Assembly (NCBI RefSeq): GCF_013602415.1
Contig: NZ_WPAG02000002.1
Location: 3,785,480-3,849,479, forward strand
DNA length: 64,000 nucleotides
Direction of reading: 5' to 3'
Source of the DNA: Rhodococcus sp. B50
Lineage (GTDB): Bacteria > Actinomycetota > Actinomycetes > Mycobacteriales > Mycobacteriaceae
Position numbers and translations under genes: made by a program. The first letter of the stretch is position 1. Each line of letters begins with the position of its first letter. This document shows, one piece after another, positions 55,453 through 62,779 of this stretch. The notes below the pieces were generated by a model, which ran no database searches, was not told where the DNA came from, and saw nothing but the letters and a program-made list of their open reading frames with translations.

Positions 55453-56153
55453 GGACTGCTGTCGTCACCGGAGGGGGATCCGGGATAGGGCAGGCGGTCG
55501 CCGAGCGACTGCGTAAGGACGGTCATCAGGTCGCCGTGTTCGATATCCGGCCCTCCGGAGGCGAGCTCGAGTTCGCCGTCGACGTCACCGACCGCGCGCA
55601 GATCGACGACGCGGTCGCGCAGGTACACGACCGGCTCGGCCCGGTGACCATCCTTGTCAACGGGGCCGGGGTCGAGGTCTACAGGCGGTTCCTCAACTTG
55701 TCCTTCGAGGACTGGAATCGCGCGATCGACGTCAATCTGCACGGTGTCTTCCACTGCACCCAGGCGATACTGCCGGACATGCTCGATGCGGGCTGGGGGC
55801 GCATCGTCAACATCTCTTCGTCCAGTACCCATTCGGGGCAACCGTTCATGTCCGCCTACGTCGCCGCCAAGACGGGGGTCAACGGACTCGCGAAATCGCT
55901 CGCACTCGAGTACGGACCGTCCGGCGTCACCGTCAACGCGGTGCCTCCGGGCTTCGTCGATACCCCGATGTTGCGCCGGGCAGAAGGTAAGGGCCTGCTC
56001 GGCGGCACCATCGACGAACATATCCAGAGAACACCGGTCCGCAGAGCGGGCCGCCCCGAGGACATCGCGGCGGCATGCTCATTTCTCACCTCGGACGAGG
56101 CCGGTTACATCACCGGCCAGATTCTCGGCGTGAACGGCGGCCGAAATACCTGA
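55449..56153 (+). CDS. Short-chain dehydrogenase/reductase of the Rieske operon
   Basis: A 234-residue classical SDR with TGGGSGIG near the N terminus, VNGAGVEVYRRF, the serine motif NISSSSTHSG, the catalytic YVAAK (about residue 138) and the closing NGG. An aspartate after strand two (VFDIRPSG) favours NAD(H). It would oxidise a hydroxyl made by the oxygenases or reduce a ketone. GTG 55449 overlaps the dioxygenase stop. Last gene of the unit; a terminator hairpin follows. Confidence 0.9.
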   Translation: MRTAVVTGGGSGIGQAVAERLRKDGHQVAVFDIRPSGGELEFAVDVTDRAQIDDAVAQVHDRLGPVTILVNGAGVEVYRRFLNLSFEDWNRAIDVNLHGVFHCTQAILPDMLDAGWGRIVNISSSSTHSGQPFMSAYVAAKTGVNGLAKSLALEYGPSGVTVNAVPPGFVDTPMLRRAEGKGLLGGTIDEHIQRTPVRRAGRPEDIAAACSFLTSDEAGYITGQILGVNGGRNT

Positions 56154-56169
56154 GACCTCGTGCTCCCAC

Positions 56170-56207
56170 ACGACCGGCCTCGCCGGAGCCCGGCGGGGGT
56201 CGGTCGT
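56170..56207. terminator. Hairpin terminator between the SDR and the convergent TetR gene
   Basis: Bases 56170-56186 (ACGACCGGCCTCGCCGG) pair with 56190-56207 with small mismatches around a three-base loop, 16 bases beyond the SDR stop and reaching the stop of the opposing TetR gene. Confidence 0.65.
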
Positions 56208-56899
56208 CATGTCTCGTCGTCCCCTTCGGAGACTTTCGCCGCACCAGGGGATCCGGAGGTGGTCAGGCGGTCCGGCGTCAGCGTCTCGAATCGGCGGGTG
56301 AGCTCGTGCAGGAACGATTCCAGAATGAGATCGAAACTGTCCGAGTCGATCTCGGCAGCGTACTCGCGGAGCCGATGCGCCTGCGACAGATGCGGATAGC
56401 GCTCGTTGTAGGTGTCGATGTGATCGTCGAATCCCCCCGCGAACGACGTGATCGCGGAGCCGATGACGATGTACTTGATCGAGGCGCCGATCATCGTCGC
56501 GAACCGTGGTGGCCAGCCGGCGCGCGTGAGACCGCCGTGGATGGCGTCGGACGCCTGGAGGGAGACGGGCCGGGTGCCGGGGCTCGCGGCGAGAAAGGGA
56601 ACCATGTTCGGGTGCGCGGCGAGCGCGTCCCGGTAGGTGCGGGCCCAGCGGCGTAGTGCTTCCTGCCAGTCGTCGCCGGCGAACGCGCTGACGTCGACCG
56701 ATTCGCCGATGGCGTCGGCGATGTCGTCGAGCAGTTGTTCCTTGGTGGCGTAGTGGCTGTAGAGCGACGGGGCGCGCACACCGAGTTCGGCGGCGATCCG
56801 GCGCATCGATACGGCATCGAGGCCGTGTTCGTCCACGAGTCGCAGCGTGACGTCGCGGATGAGTTCACGGCTGAGCAGAGGCGTGCGTGGGCGCGCCAT
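56207..56899 (-). CDS. TetR-family regulator (TetR_C_1 type) divergent from the acyl-CoA dehydrogenases
   Basis: A 230-residue regulator with helix-turn-helix LIRDVTLRLVDEHGLDAVSMRRIAAELGVRAPSLYSHYATKEQLLDDI (in part) and a C-terminal domain of the TetR class proper (MIGASIKYIVIGSAITSFAGGF). The ATG at 56899 has AAGGAGG seven bases upstream. It faces the fadE pair with an inverted repeat CTAAC/GTTAG between them and probably represses that pair. Confidence 0.87.
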   Translation of the reverse strand: MARPRTPLLSRELIRDVTLRLVDEHGLDAVSMRRIAAELGVRAPSLYSHYATKEQLLDDIADAIGESVDVSAFAGDDWQEALRRWARTYRDALAAHPNMVPFLAASPGTRPVSLQASDAIHGGLTRAGWPPRFATMIGASIKYIVIGSAITSFAGGFDDHIDTYNERYPHLSQAHRLREYAAEIDSDSFDLILESFLHELTRRFETLTPDRLTTSGSPGAAKVSEGDDET

Positions 56900-56932
56900 C
56901 CGTGGTCCTCCTTCCGGGCCGGCCTGGACGAG

Positions 56933-56950
56933 CTAACAATGTAAGGTTAG
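56933..56950. promoter_or_regulatory. Candidate operator between TetR and fadE genes
   Basis: CTAAC (56933-56937) and GTTAG (56946-56950) form an inverted repeat with an eight-base centre (AATGTAAG), 34 bases upstream of the TetR start and 52 bases before the fadE start. Confidence 0.5.
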
Positions 56951-57001
56951 TTTGGAATCGCGAGAAGCGCTACGGCGCCGGCATCCCTGGAAGGTCTCTC
57001 C

Positions 57002-58171
57002 ATGAACCTGAAGCTCACCGAGGAGGAGCGCGCGTTCCGCGACGAGCTGCGCACCTTCTTCACCACCGAGATCCCCGCCGACGTGCGCGCGAAGACCGCG
57101 TCCGGCACCCCGCTGGGCAAGGACGACTACGTCGCTGTCCAGCGCATCCTGCATTCACGGGGACTCGCCGTCCCCAACTGGCCCGTCGAGTGGGGCGGCC
57201 AGGACTGGACGCCGATGCAACGCAACATCTGGCTCAGCGAGCTGCAGCTCGCGTCGGTACCCGACCCGTTGCCCTTCAACGCGTCGATGATCGGCCCGGT
57301 CATCGCCCAGTTCGGTTCGCAGGAGATGAAGGAACGCTTCCTTCCCGCCACCGCGAACCTCGACATCTGGTGGTGCCAGGGCTTCTCCGAGCCCGAGGCC
57401 GGTTCCGACCTCGCCTCCCTCAAGACCCGCGCCGTCCGCGACGGTGACGACTACATCGTCAACGGGCAGAAGACGTGGACGACGCTCGCGCAGCACGCCG
57501 ACTGGATCTTCTGCCTCGTGCGTACCGATCCGAACGCGAAGAAGCAGGCCGGCATCTCGATGCTGCTCTTCCCGATGGACACCCCTGGTGTCACCCGTCG
57601 TCCGATCAAGCTGATCGACGGAGGTTACGAGGTCAACGAGGTCTTCTTCGAGGACGTGCGGGTTCCCGCCGAGAACCTCGTCGGCGAGGAGAACACCGGC
57701 TGGACGCAGGCGAAGTTCCTGCTCGGCAACGAGCGCACCGGCATCGCCCGGGTCGGTGCCACCAAGGTCAAGCTCGCGCGGGCGAAGTCCTTCGCGGCCG
57801 AGACCCGCCTCGGCAGCGGATCGCTGCTCGACGACCCGATCTTCGCGGCACGCCTGGCCGAACTCGAGAACGAACTGCTCGCTCTCGAGCTCACCCAGTT
57901 GCGCGTCGTCGCCGGCTCCGCCGACGGCAAGCCCAACCCGGCGTCGTCGCTGCTCAAGATGCGCGGTTCCGAGCTGCAGCAGGCTGCGACCGAGCTGCTC
58001 GTCGACATCGCCGGTCCTGATTCGCTGCCCGCCGGTGAGGCCGATATCGACTCGCCCGACTGGGCGCGGCTCACGACGCCGACCTACCTCAACAACCGCA
58101 AGGTCACCATCTACGGTGGATCGAACGAGGTCCAGCGTTCGATCATCGCTTCTTCGATTCTCGGACTGTGA
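57002..58171 (+). CDS. Acyl-CoA dehydrogenase, first of a pair
   Basis: A 389-residue FadE-type flavoprotein. Typical segments are LHSRGLAVPNWPVEWGGQDWTPMQRNIW, FSEPEAGSDLASLKTRAVRDGDDYIVNGQKTWTT (in part) and YLNNRKVTIYGGSNEVQRSIIASSILGL at the C terminus. The enzyme puts a double bond next to the CoA thioester and passes electrons to ETF. The usual catalytic glutamate position in IYGGSNEVQR is not obviously a base, so the partner subunit may matter. GGAAGG lies seven bases before the ATG. The second gene starts ten bases after its stop. Confidence 0.9.
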   Translation: MNLKLTEEERAFRDELRTFFTTEIPADVRAKTASGTPLGKDDYVAVQRILHSRGLAVPNWPVEWGGQDWTPMQRNIWLSELQLASVPDPLPFNASMIGPVIAQFGSQEMKERFLPATANLDIWWCQGFSEPEAGSDLASLKTRAVRDGDDYIVNGQKTWTTLAQHADWIFCLVRTDPNAKKQAGISMLLFPMDTPGVTRRPIKLIDGGYEVNEVFFEDVRVPAENLVGEENTGWTQAKFLLGNERTGIARVGATKVKLARAKSFAAETRLGSGSLLDDPIFAARLAELENELLALELTQLRVVAGSADGKPNPASSLLKMRGSELQQAATELLVDIAGPDSLPAGEADIDSPDWARLTTPTYLNNRKVTIYGGSNEVQRSIIASSILGL

Positions 58172-58181
58172 GGCCCCGGAC

Positions 58182-59318
58182 ATGAATTTCGAACTCGACA
58201 CCGAACAGGACATGCTCCGCGCGACCGTCCGCGACCTGCTCTCGGGCGCGTACGACGTCGAGTCGCGCAACCGGGTAGCCGAGAGCGACCTGGGATGGAA
58301 CCGCGACGTGTGGAAGCAGCTCGCCGAACTCGGCGTGCTCGGCCTGCCCTTCGCGGAGGAGCACGGCGGTATGGGAGCCGGACCGGTGGAGGTCATGGCC
58401 GTCATGACCGAGATCGGTCGTGCCCTCGCACCCGAGCCCGTCCTCGACTGCGTCTACCTCCCAGGCCGGCTCGTCGCCGAGGTCGGCACCGACGCGCAGC
58501 GCTCCGACATCATCCCGCGACTGTCCGAGGGCACCGCGCTCCTCGCGTTCGCACACGACGAGCCGGGCAGCCGCTGGCCGCACACCGAGGTGGCCACCAC
58601 CGCAGCGCGCGACGGCGACTCCTGGACGTTGTCCGGACGCAAGAACCCTGTGCTGCACGGTGATTGCGCCGACACACTGATCGTCTCCGCGAAGCTCCCG
58701 GAGGGCGGCATCGGCCTGTTCGTCGTCGACGCAGGAGCCGACGGTCTCACCCGCACGCCGTACCGCACCCACGACGAGCGTCGCGGTGCGCAGGTGGTGC
58801 TCGAGAACGTCGCGGCCACCTCGCTCGGCGAGGGGGCCGACGCGTCGACGGCGATCATCACAGCGCAGGTGCACGCGCAGGCGGCGCTGTGTGCCGAGAC
58901 GGTCGGTGCACTCGACTCCTCGGTGCAGCTGACGACGAGCTACCTCAAGCAGCGCAAGCAGTTCGGTGTGCCGCTGTCGATGTTCCAGGCACTCACCCAC
59001 CGTGCAGCCGACATGTACGTGCTGTACGAGCTGGCGTCGAGCATGAGCCTGTATGCGACGATGGCGCTCGCCGACGGCATCGTCGACCCGACCATCGCGT
59101 CGCGTGCCAAGCTGCAGGTCGGTCGGTCCGCACGCAAGATCGGCCAGGAGTCGGTGCAGATGCACGGCGGTATCGGCGTCACCGCCGAGCACTCCATCGG
59201 CCACTACCTGAGTCGCCTGACCGCGATCGAGCACACCCTCGGCACCATGGACGATCACCTTCGGGTGCTCGCCGGCGGTGTGAAGGACTACGAACTCGTG
59301 GAGATCGCCGGAATGTGA
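58182..59318 (+). CDS. Acyl-CoA dehydrogenase, second of a pair
   Basis: A 378-residue relative of the first enzyme with a weaker flavin-binding middle (AFAHDEPGSRWPHTEVATTAARDGDSWTLSGRK) and a normal C-terminal domain (TSYLKQRKQFGVPLSMFQALTHRAADMYV, QMHGGIGVTAEHSIGHYLSRL). Adjacent pairs of unlike FadE proteins in actinobacteria form alpha2beta2 enzymes that act on bulky or steroid side-chain acyl-CoAs. That this pair does so is an inference. The ATG follows GAGG at good spacing. It is convergent with gvpK with ten bases between. Confidence 0.88.
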   Translation: MNFELDTEQDMLRATVRDLLSGAYDVESRNRVAESDLGWNRDVWKQLAELGVLGLPFAEEHGGMGAGPVEVMAVMTEIGRALAPEPVLDCVYLPGRLVAEVGTDAQRSDIIPRLSEGTALLAFAHDEPGSRWPHTEVATTAARDGDSWTLSGRKNPVLHGDCADTLIVSAKLPEGGIGLFVVDAGADGLTRTPYRTHDERRGAQVVLENVAATSLGEGADASTAIITAQVHAQAALCAETVGALDSSVQLTTSYLKQRKQFGVPLSMFQALTHRAADMYVLYELASSMSLYATMALADGIVDPTIASRAKLQVGRSARKIGQESVQMHGGIGVTAEHSIGHYLSRLTAIEHTLGTMDDHLRVLAGGVKDYELVEIAGM

Positions 59319-59328
59319 CCGCTCGGGC

Positions 59329-59622
59329 TCACTCCCGGGGCAGCAGTGTCCCCAGCGGACCGAGATCGATATTGAGATCCTCGGGGGTGAGCCCGAAATG
59401 GTCGCGCAGCTCCGCCATGCGCTGCTCGAGCAGCATCAGCGTCGTTCCGAGGCGCTCGATCTGCTCATCGGTGAGATCCCCTGCGTCCACGCGGTGCAGT
59501 GCCTGGCGCTCCATGAGTTGCCGGAGCAGTTCGACCAGTGTGAGCACCAGGGTCACCAGGCCCCGTTCCACGGATTCGGGATCGGCGTCGATACGTGACG
59601 GGAAGCTCGCGGATTCGCTCAC
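59329..59622 (-). CDS. gvpK: Gas vesicle protein K
   Basis: A 97-residue protein, GvpK of normal length: RGLVTLVLTLVELLRQLMERQALHRVDAGDLTDEQIERLGTTLMLLEQRMAELRDHFGLTPEDLNIDLGPLGTLL (in part) is nearly the family consensus. GvpK is needed for gas vesicle assembly or stability. The GTG at 59622 overlaps the gvpS stop (GTGA) and has GAGGGAGGG upstream. Last gene of the visible gvp operon. Confidence 0.93.
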   Translation of the reverse strand: MSESASFPSRIDADPESVERGLVTLVLTLVELLRQLMERQALHRVDAGDLTDEQIERLGTTLMLLEQRMAELRDHFGLTPEDLNIDLGPLGTLLPRE

Positions 59623-59846
59623 GTGCCCTCCCTCGCCCCTCGGGGCACCGGGGCGTCGATTCCCGGAACGGACAGGGTGCTGATCGACGAGATCAGTGCG
59701 CGCAACGAGATCCGCACGAGATCGATGTCAGCGATCGACAATGTGATGTCGCCGGTGATGACCACTCCCCCGGACAGCACTCGATCCAGCAGATCGATCA
59801 GTGCGATCCGCCGCTCCTCGTCCACCGACCCGTCGGCATACCTCAC
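59619..59846 (-). CDS. gvpS: Gas vesicle protein GvpS (GvpA/J paralogue)
   Basis: A 75-residue protein of the GvpA superfamily: RRIALIDLLDRVLSGGVVITGDITLSIADIDLVRISLRALISSI has the amphipathic helix-strand-strand-helix of GvpA/GvpJ. Position between gvpL and gvpK is that of gvpS in Streptomyces clusters. Its GTG start is buried in the gvpL stop (GTGA) and its own stop overlaps the gvpK start, so it is translated by coupling. It may be a minor shell or tip component. Confidence 0.85.
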   Translation of the reverse strand: MRYADGSVDEERRIALIDLLDRVLSGGVVITGDITLSIADIDLVRISLRALISSISTLSVPGIDAPVPRGAREGT

Positions 59847-60631
59847 GGTGATATCCGTTCTGCTCCGGCGAACGAATAGGGGGGCCACGGGCCACTCATC
59901 TCGAGACGTATTCCCGGAAACCGCGACCCGAGTTCCTCTACTACGGAGCGGAATTCGTCGGCCCGATCGTCGTCGACGAGATACGTCCCGTTGAGCAGCA
60001 TCCATTCGTGGCTTCCGCTCAGCGCCGGATCGGTCGGTGCGCCACGGCGGCCCGCCGCGGATGTCCGCAGCAGCCGATCGTGGATCTCGTCCGCACGCGC
60101 GGCAGCGTCGCGTTCCACGCTCTCCTGCGCGGCCAGTTGGGCGCGGCGTCGGAGCAGATAGGCCGTGCCGCTTCCGGAACCTGCTTTGCCCGCGTCGGAT
60201 TCGGCAACGGCCGCGGTCAGCGTCTTTCGGTCCGCGAACGCCTTGACACCCCACTCGGTGCGTCCCGTGACGAGGGTGAGCGCCGACGAGAACTGCTCCC
60301 TGTGCTCGGCCAGGAGGGCGCGCACTCGTGCGTCGTCGAGACATACGGTCGCGAGTCGGAGCGGTACGACCGATACGTGCCGCGCCAGATCGGCGACAAC
60401 CGAATCATGGGCACGCGCCACCTTTTCCAGCCAGTCCAGGTCCTCCAGATTGCGGGCCAGCGCGGCCTCGCCGAAGTCGTCCAGAGGTACCGTCCCGACC
60501 ACGGCGGTCAATCCCCCTTCGTGCACCGTGCGGACCTGTTCGCCGGCCACACCGGAGGCGGCCTCGGTCTCGTCACCGGCGAGCGTTCCGTCGGTCACGG
60601 CGTACATCCACACGCCGGTCGTATCAGTCAC
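59843..60631 (-). CDS. gvpL: Gas vesicle protein GvpL (GvpF/L family)
   Basis: A 262-residue GvpF/L family protein: GVWMYAVTDGTLAG at the start, VVPLRLATVCLDDARVRALLAEHREQFSSALTLVTGRTEWGVKAF in the middle and SGPWPPYSFAG at the end, which is the family hallmark. GvpF and GvpL bind GvpA and are thought to guide its assembly. GTG 60631 has GAGGAGG three bases upstream and overlaps the end of gvpJ by eight bases. Confidence 0.92.
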   Translation of the reverse strand: MTDTTGVWMYAVTDGTLAGDETEAASGVAGEQVRTVHEGGLTAVVGTVPLDDFGEAALARNLEDLDWLEKVARAHDSVVADLARHVSVVPLRLATVCLDDARVRALLAEHREQFSSALTLVTGRTEWGVKAFADRKTLTAAVAESDAGKAGSGSGTAYLLRRRAQLAAQESVERDAAARADEIHDRLLRTSAAGRRGAPTDPALSGSHEWMLLNGTYLVDDDRADEFRSVVEELGSRFPGIRLEMSGPWPPYSFAGAERISP

Positions 60632-61010
60632 GGTCCTCCTCGTCCACGATCTCCGCCGGTTCCGCTTCCGTGGCCGCCTCGAGCGCGGCCAGCCGCTCGC
60701 GCAGTTGCCGGTTCTCCAACTCGAGTTCCGCCCGGCTCGAATCGACCTCGGGTGTGCGTGGTTTGCTCGTCAACCACGGATCGCTCTCCCACCAGTCGAT
60801 TCCGACGGCCTTGGCCGTCTCGAGCGAGGCGATGACGAGGCGGAGTTTGATGGTGAGTAGCTCGATGTCGAGCAGGTTCACCTGGATGTCGCCGGCGATC
60901 ACCAATCCCTTGTCGAGGACTCTTTCGAGGATGTCGCCGAGATTGGTCGATCGTCCGCCGCCCCCGTAGGGTTGCGGCGACGACGTGCCGCCTCCACCCA
61001 CGACCGTCAT
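60624..61010 (-). CDS. gvpJ: Gas vesicle protein GvpJ (GvpA paralogue)
   Basis: A 128-residue protein. A glycine-rich N terminus (VVGGGGTSSPQPYGGGGRS) precedes the GvpA/J core NLGDILERVLDKGLVIAGDIQVNLLDIELLTIKLRLVIASLETAK (in part), and a charged helical tail follows (SSRAELELENRQLRERLAALEAA). GvpJ is a minor shell protein that may form the vesicle tips. ATG overlaps the gvpO stop (ATGA). Confidence 0.9.
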   Translation of the reverse strand: MTVVGGGGTSSPQPYGGGGRSTNLGDILERVLDKGLVIAGDIQVNLLDIELLTIKLRLVIASLETAKAVGIDWWESDPWLTSKPRTPEVDSSRAELELENRQLRERLAALEAATEAEPAEIVDEEDRD

Positions 61011-61303
61011 GTCCCGGCCCTCGCGCCGATATCGCTGCTCCCGCGTCCGTAGCGCCGGGTTCGCCGATACGCGAGCAGCTCACCGTCCAGATCGATCTCC
61101 ACCTCGTAGAGCGCGAGCATGTCGGCCGACGAGGGTATCCGCCTGTCCTCCACGACTTCCACCTCGACGACCCATCCGTCCTCGGTGGGTTCTATGGAGG
61201 TGACACCCTGAGCTTCCTTCGAGGTCAGCTCCTTCAGGTGGGTGAGGGCCGCCGATGCGGCCTCGGCCGCCGAGATCGCGGGCGGACCGGTATCTCTCGC
61301 CAC
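61007..61303 (-). CDS. gvpO: Gas vesicle protein GvpO
   Basis: A 98-residue protein with ALTHLKELTSKEAQGVTSIEPTEDGWVVEVEVVEDRRIPSSADMLALYEVEIDLDGELLAYRRTRRYGRG (in part), matching the GvpO family. GvpO is required for vesicle formation in haloarchaea and is conserved in actinobacterial clusters. GTG 61303 is chosen because GGGG lies seven bases upstream; an earlier in-frame start at 61339 would overlap gvpG. Confidence 0.9.
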   Translation of the reverse strand: MARDTGPPAISAAEAASAALTHLKELTSKEAQGVTSIEPTEDGWVVEVEVVEDRRIPSSADMLALYEVEIDLDGELLAYRRTRRYGRGSSDIGARAGT

Positions 61304-61307
61304 GGAA

Positions 61308-61562
61308 TCACCCCTTTCCCTCGCCGGGAGCGGATCCACCGCGGGAGATCATCCGGTTGAGCACGGCCTGCTGCGCCTCGTCCTTCTCCTCGGGCGTCAG
61401 TTCGCCGGCTTCCGCCGCCTCCTCGATCTGCTCGAGTTCGCGTCGTACGTTGGCCGGATCGTGCAGCTGCTGTTCGACCTGCTCCTGGATGATCTCTCCG
61501 AGCCACATCACGCCCTTCACCGGAGCGAGAGGCAACGTGAACAGGGATGACAACAGTCCCAT
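61308..61562 (-). CDS. gvpG: Gas vesicle protein GvpG
   Basis: An 84-residue helical protein. GLLSSLFTLPLAPVKGVMWLGEIIQEQVEQQLHDPANVRRELEQIEEAAEAGELTPEE (in part) follows the GvpG pattern, including the LPLAPV start and the Glu-rich helix. GvpG is an assembly accessory protein. The ATG has AGGAGGGG seven bases upstream, overlapping the gvpF stop. Confidence 0.92.
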   Translation of the reverse strand: MGLLSSLFTLPLAPVKGVMWLGEIIQEQVEQQLHDPANVRRELEQIEEAAEAGELTPEEKDEAQQAVLNRMISRGGSAPGEGKG

Positions 61563-61565
61563 GCG

Positions 61566-62378
61566 TCACCCCTCCTCTCCCGGCTCCGATTTCGCCACGA
61601 AGTCGTAGGCCGCCATCGGTCCGATCAACGAGATGTCCACTCGGCCTTCCCATTCCTGTCCCAGCTCTCGGAGAATCCGCTCGAGTTCGTCCTGCCGCTC
61701 GAGCTCGACGAGGATGGCGATGTGGACTGCGTCCTGCTCGTGCGTGGGTTGCCGTTCGTTGACCATCGGGTCGAGAGAGGACAAAGCCTCGACCGTGCGA
61801 CGCGTGTCCTCGTTCCGCTTGGCTTCGATCGTCGCGTTGATGATCTCCCCGAGTGCCATCCGGGCCTCGCGGGTTGCATCCTCGGACTGTCCCCGGATCT
61901 GTTCCCGCAACTGTGCGGCGTCGGAGTTCTCTTCGAGAATCTCCTGGAGGATCGACCTCTCGTCGTACCGCCCCTTCACGACGAACTGGGCGAGACCCTC
62001 GAGTTGCTCCAACGCCGAGGCGAGTTCGTCCTCGTGCCCCTCGAGCAACTCCTCGGCCACCGCATCTCGGTCGGTGAGGACAGCACCGAATCTGAGCGGC
62101 AGGACCGGTGCGACGGCCACGGTCCCGTCGAGCAGTGCGGCATGTGCCTTGAGGTCATCCGGTGTGCCCAGTGCCCGGTCGGTCGGAATCTCGCTCACCA
62201 GAGCGGCGATACCTCCGGAGCGGACGACCGAGATCTGCGCGGGTGGATTGCCCACGCCCTCCGCGTGATCTTCCGGTTCCACATCCGACGGCACGATTCC
62301 GTACACGTATATCGCAGTGGTCGTGACGGTTTCGTCGTTGCCATCCTGATCGGATCGTTCGGTCTGTTCGGTGGACAT
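61566..62378 (-). CDS. gvpF: Gas vesicle protein GvpF (GvpF/L family)
   Basis: A 270-residue GvpF/L protein: AIYVYGIVPSDVEP near residue 22, VLPLRFGAVLTDRDAVAEELLEGHEDELASALEQLEGLAQFVVKGRYDE in the centre and ISLIGPMAAYDFV at the end. It is the first GvpF/L copy, next to gvpA as usual; the second copy is gvpL. ATG 62378 shares one base with the gvpA stop (TGATG). A TTG codon just before it is also in frame. Confidence 0.92.
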   Translation of the reverse strand: MSTEQTERSDQDGNDETVTTTAIYVYGIVPSDVEPEDHAEGVGNPPAQISVVRSGGIAALVSEIPTDRALGTPDDLKAHAALLDGTVAVAPVLPLRFGAVLTDRDAVAEELLEGHEDELASALEQLEGLAQFVVKGRYDERSILQEILEENSDAAQLREQIRGQSEDATREARMALGEIINATIEAKRNEDTRRTVEALSSLDPMVNERQPTHEQDAVHIAILVELERQDELERILRELGQEWEGRVDISLIGPMAAYDFVAKSEPGEEG

Positions 62379-62779
62379 CAATCATCACCCCTGCGTGATC
62401 GCCGAGCAGGCTGCCGTTGTTCCTGCACGTCCCCGAGAAACTCGCTGACCTTCTCCCCCGCAGCCTCGAGTGCTCCCTTCGTCTTGTGTTTCGATCCGCC
62501 CGACGTGATGTCGCCGACGAGATCCGGCAGACCTTTCGGCTCGTTGTCGGAGATCTCCAGCCGGTTGACCGCTTCCGCGAACCGCAGATATGTGTCGACA
62601 CTGGCGACGACGACGCGGGCGTCGATGGTGAGCAGTTCGATACCGACGAGTGAGACTCGCACGAATGCGTCGATGACGAGTCCCTTGTCCAGGATCGTGT
62701 CGATGACGTCGGCGAGGCCGGACGAGTTGGGGCGGGCCATGCCACCCCCGCCGCCGCCTCCTGCAGGTTGGATGGTCAT
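62378..62779 (-). CDS. gvpA: Gas vesicle structural protein GvpA
   Basis: A 133-residue protein. After a glycine-rich start, [58 protein letters not shown] (in part) is the highly conserved GvpA shell sequence that packs into the rigid gas-permeable wall. The C-terminal 55 residues are a hydrophilic extension like that of Streptomyces GvpA and absent from the classic 70-residue cyanobacterial form. The ATG overlaps the upstream stop (ATGA). Confidence 0.95.
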   Translation of the reverse strand: MTIQPAGGGGGGGMARPNSSGLADVIDTILDKGLVIDAFVRVSLVGIELLTIDARVVVASVDTYLRFAEAVNRLEISDNEPKGLPDLVGDITSGGSKHKTKGALEAAGEKVSEFLGDVQEQRQPARRSRRGDD

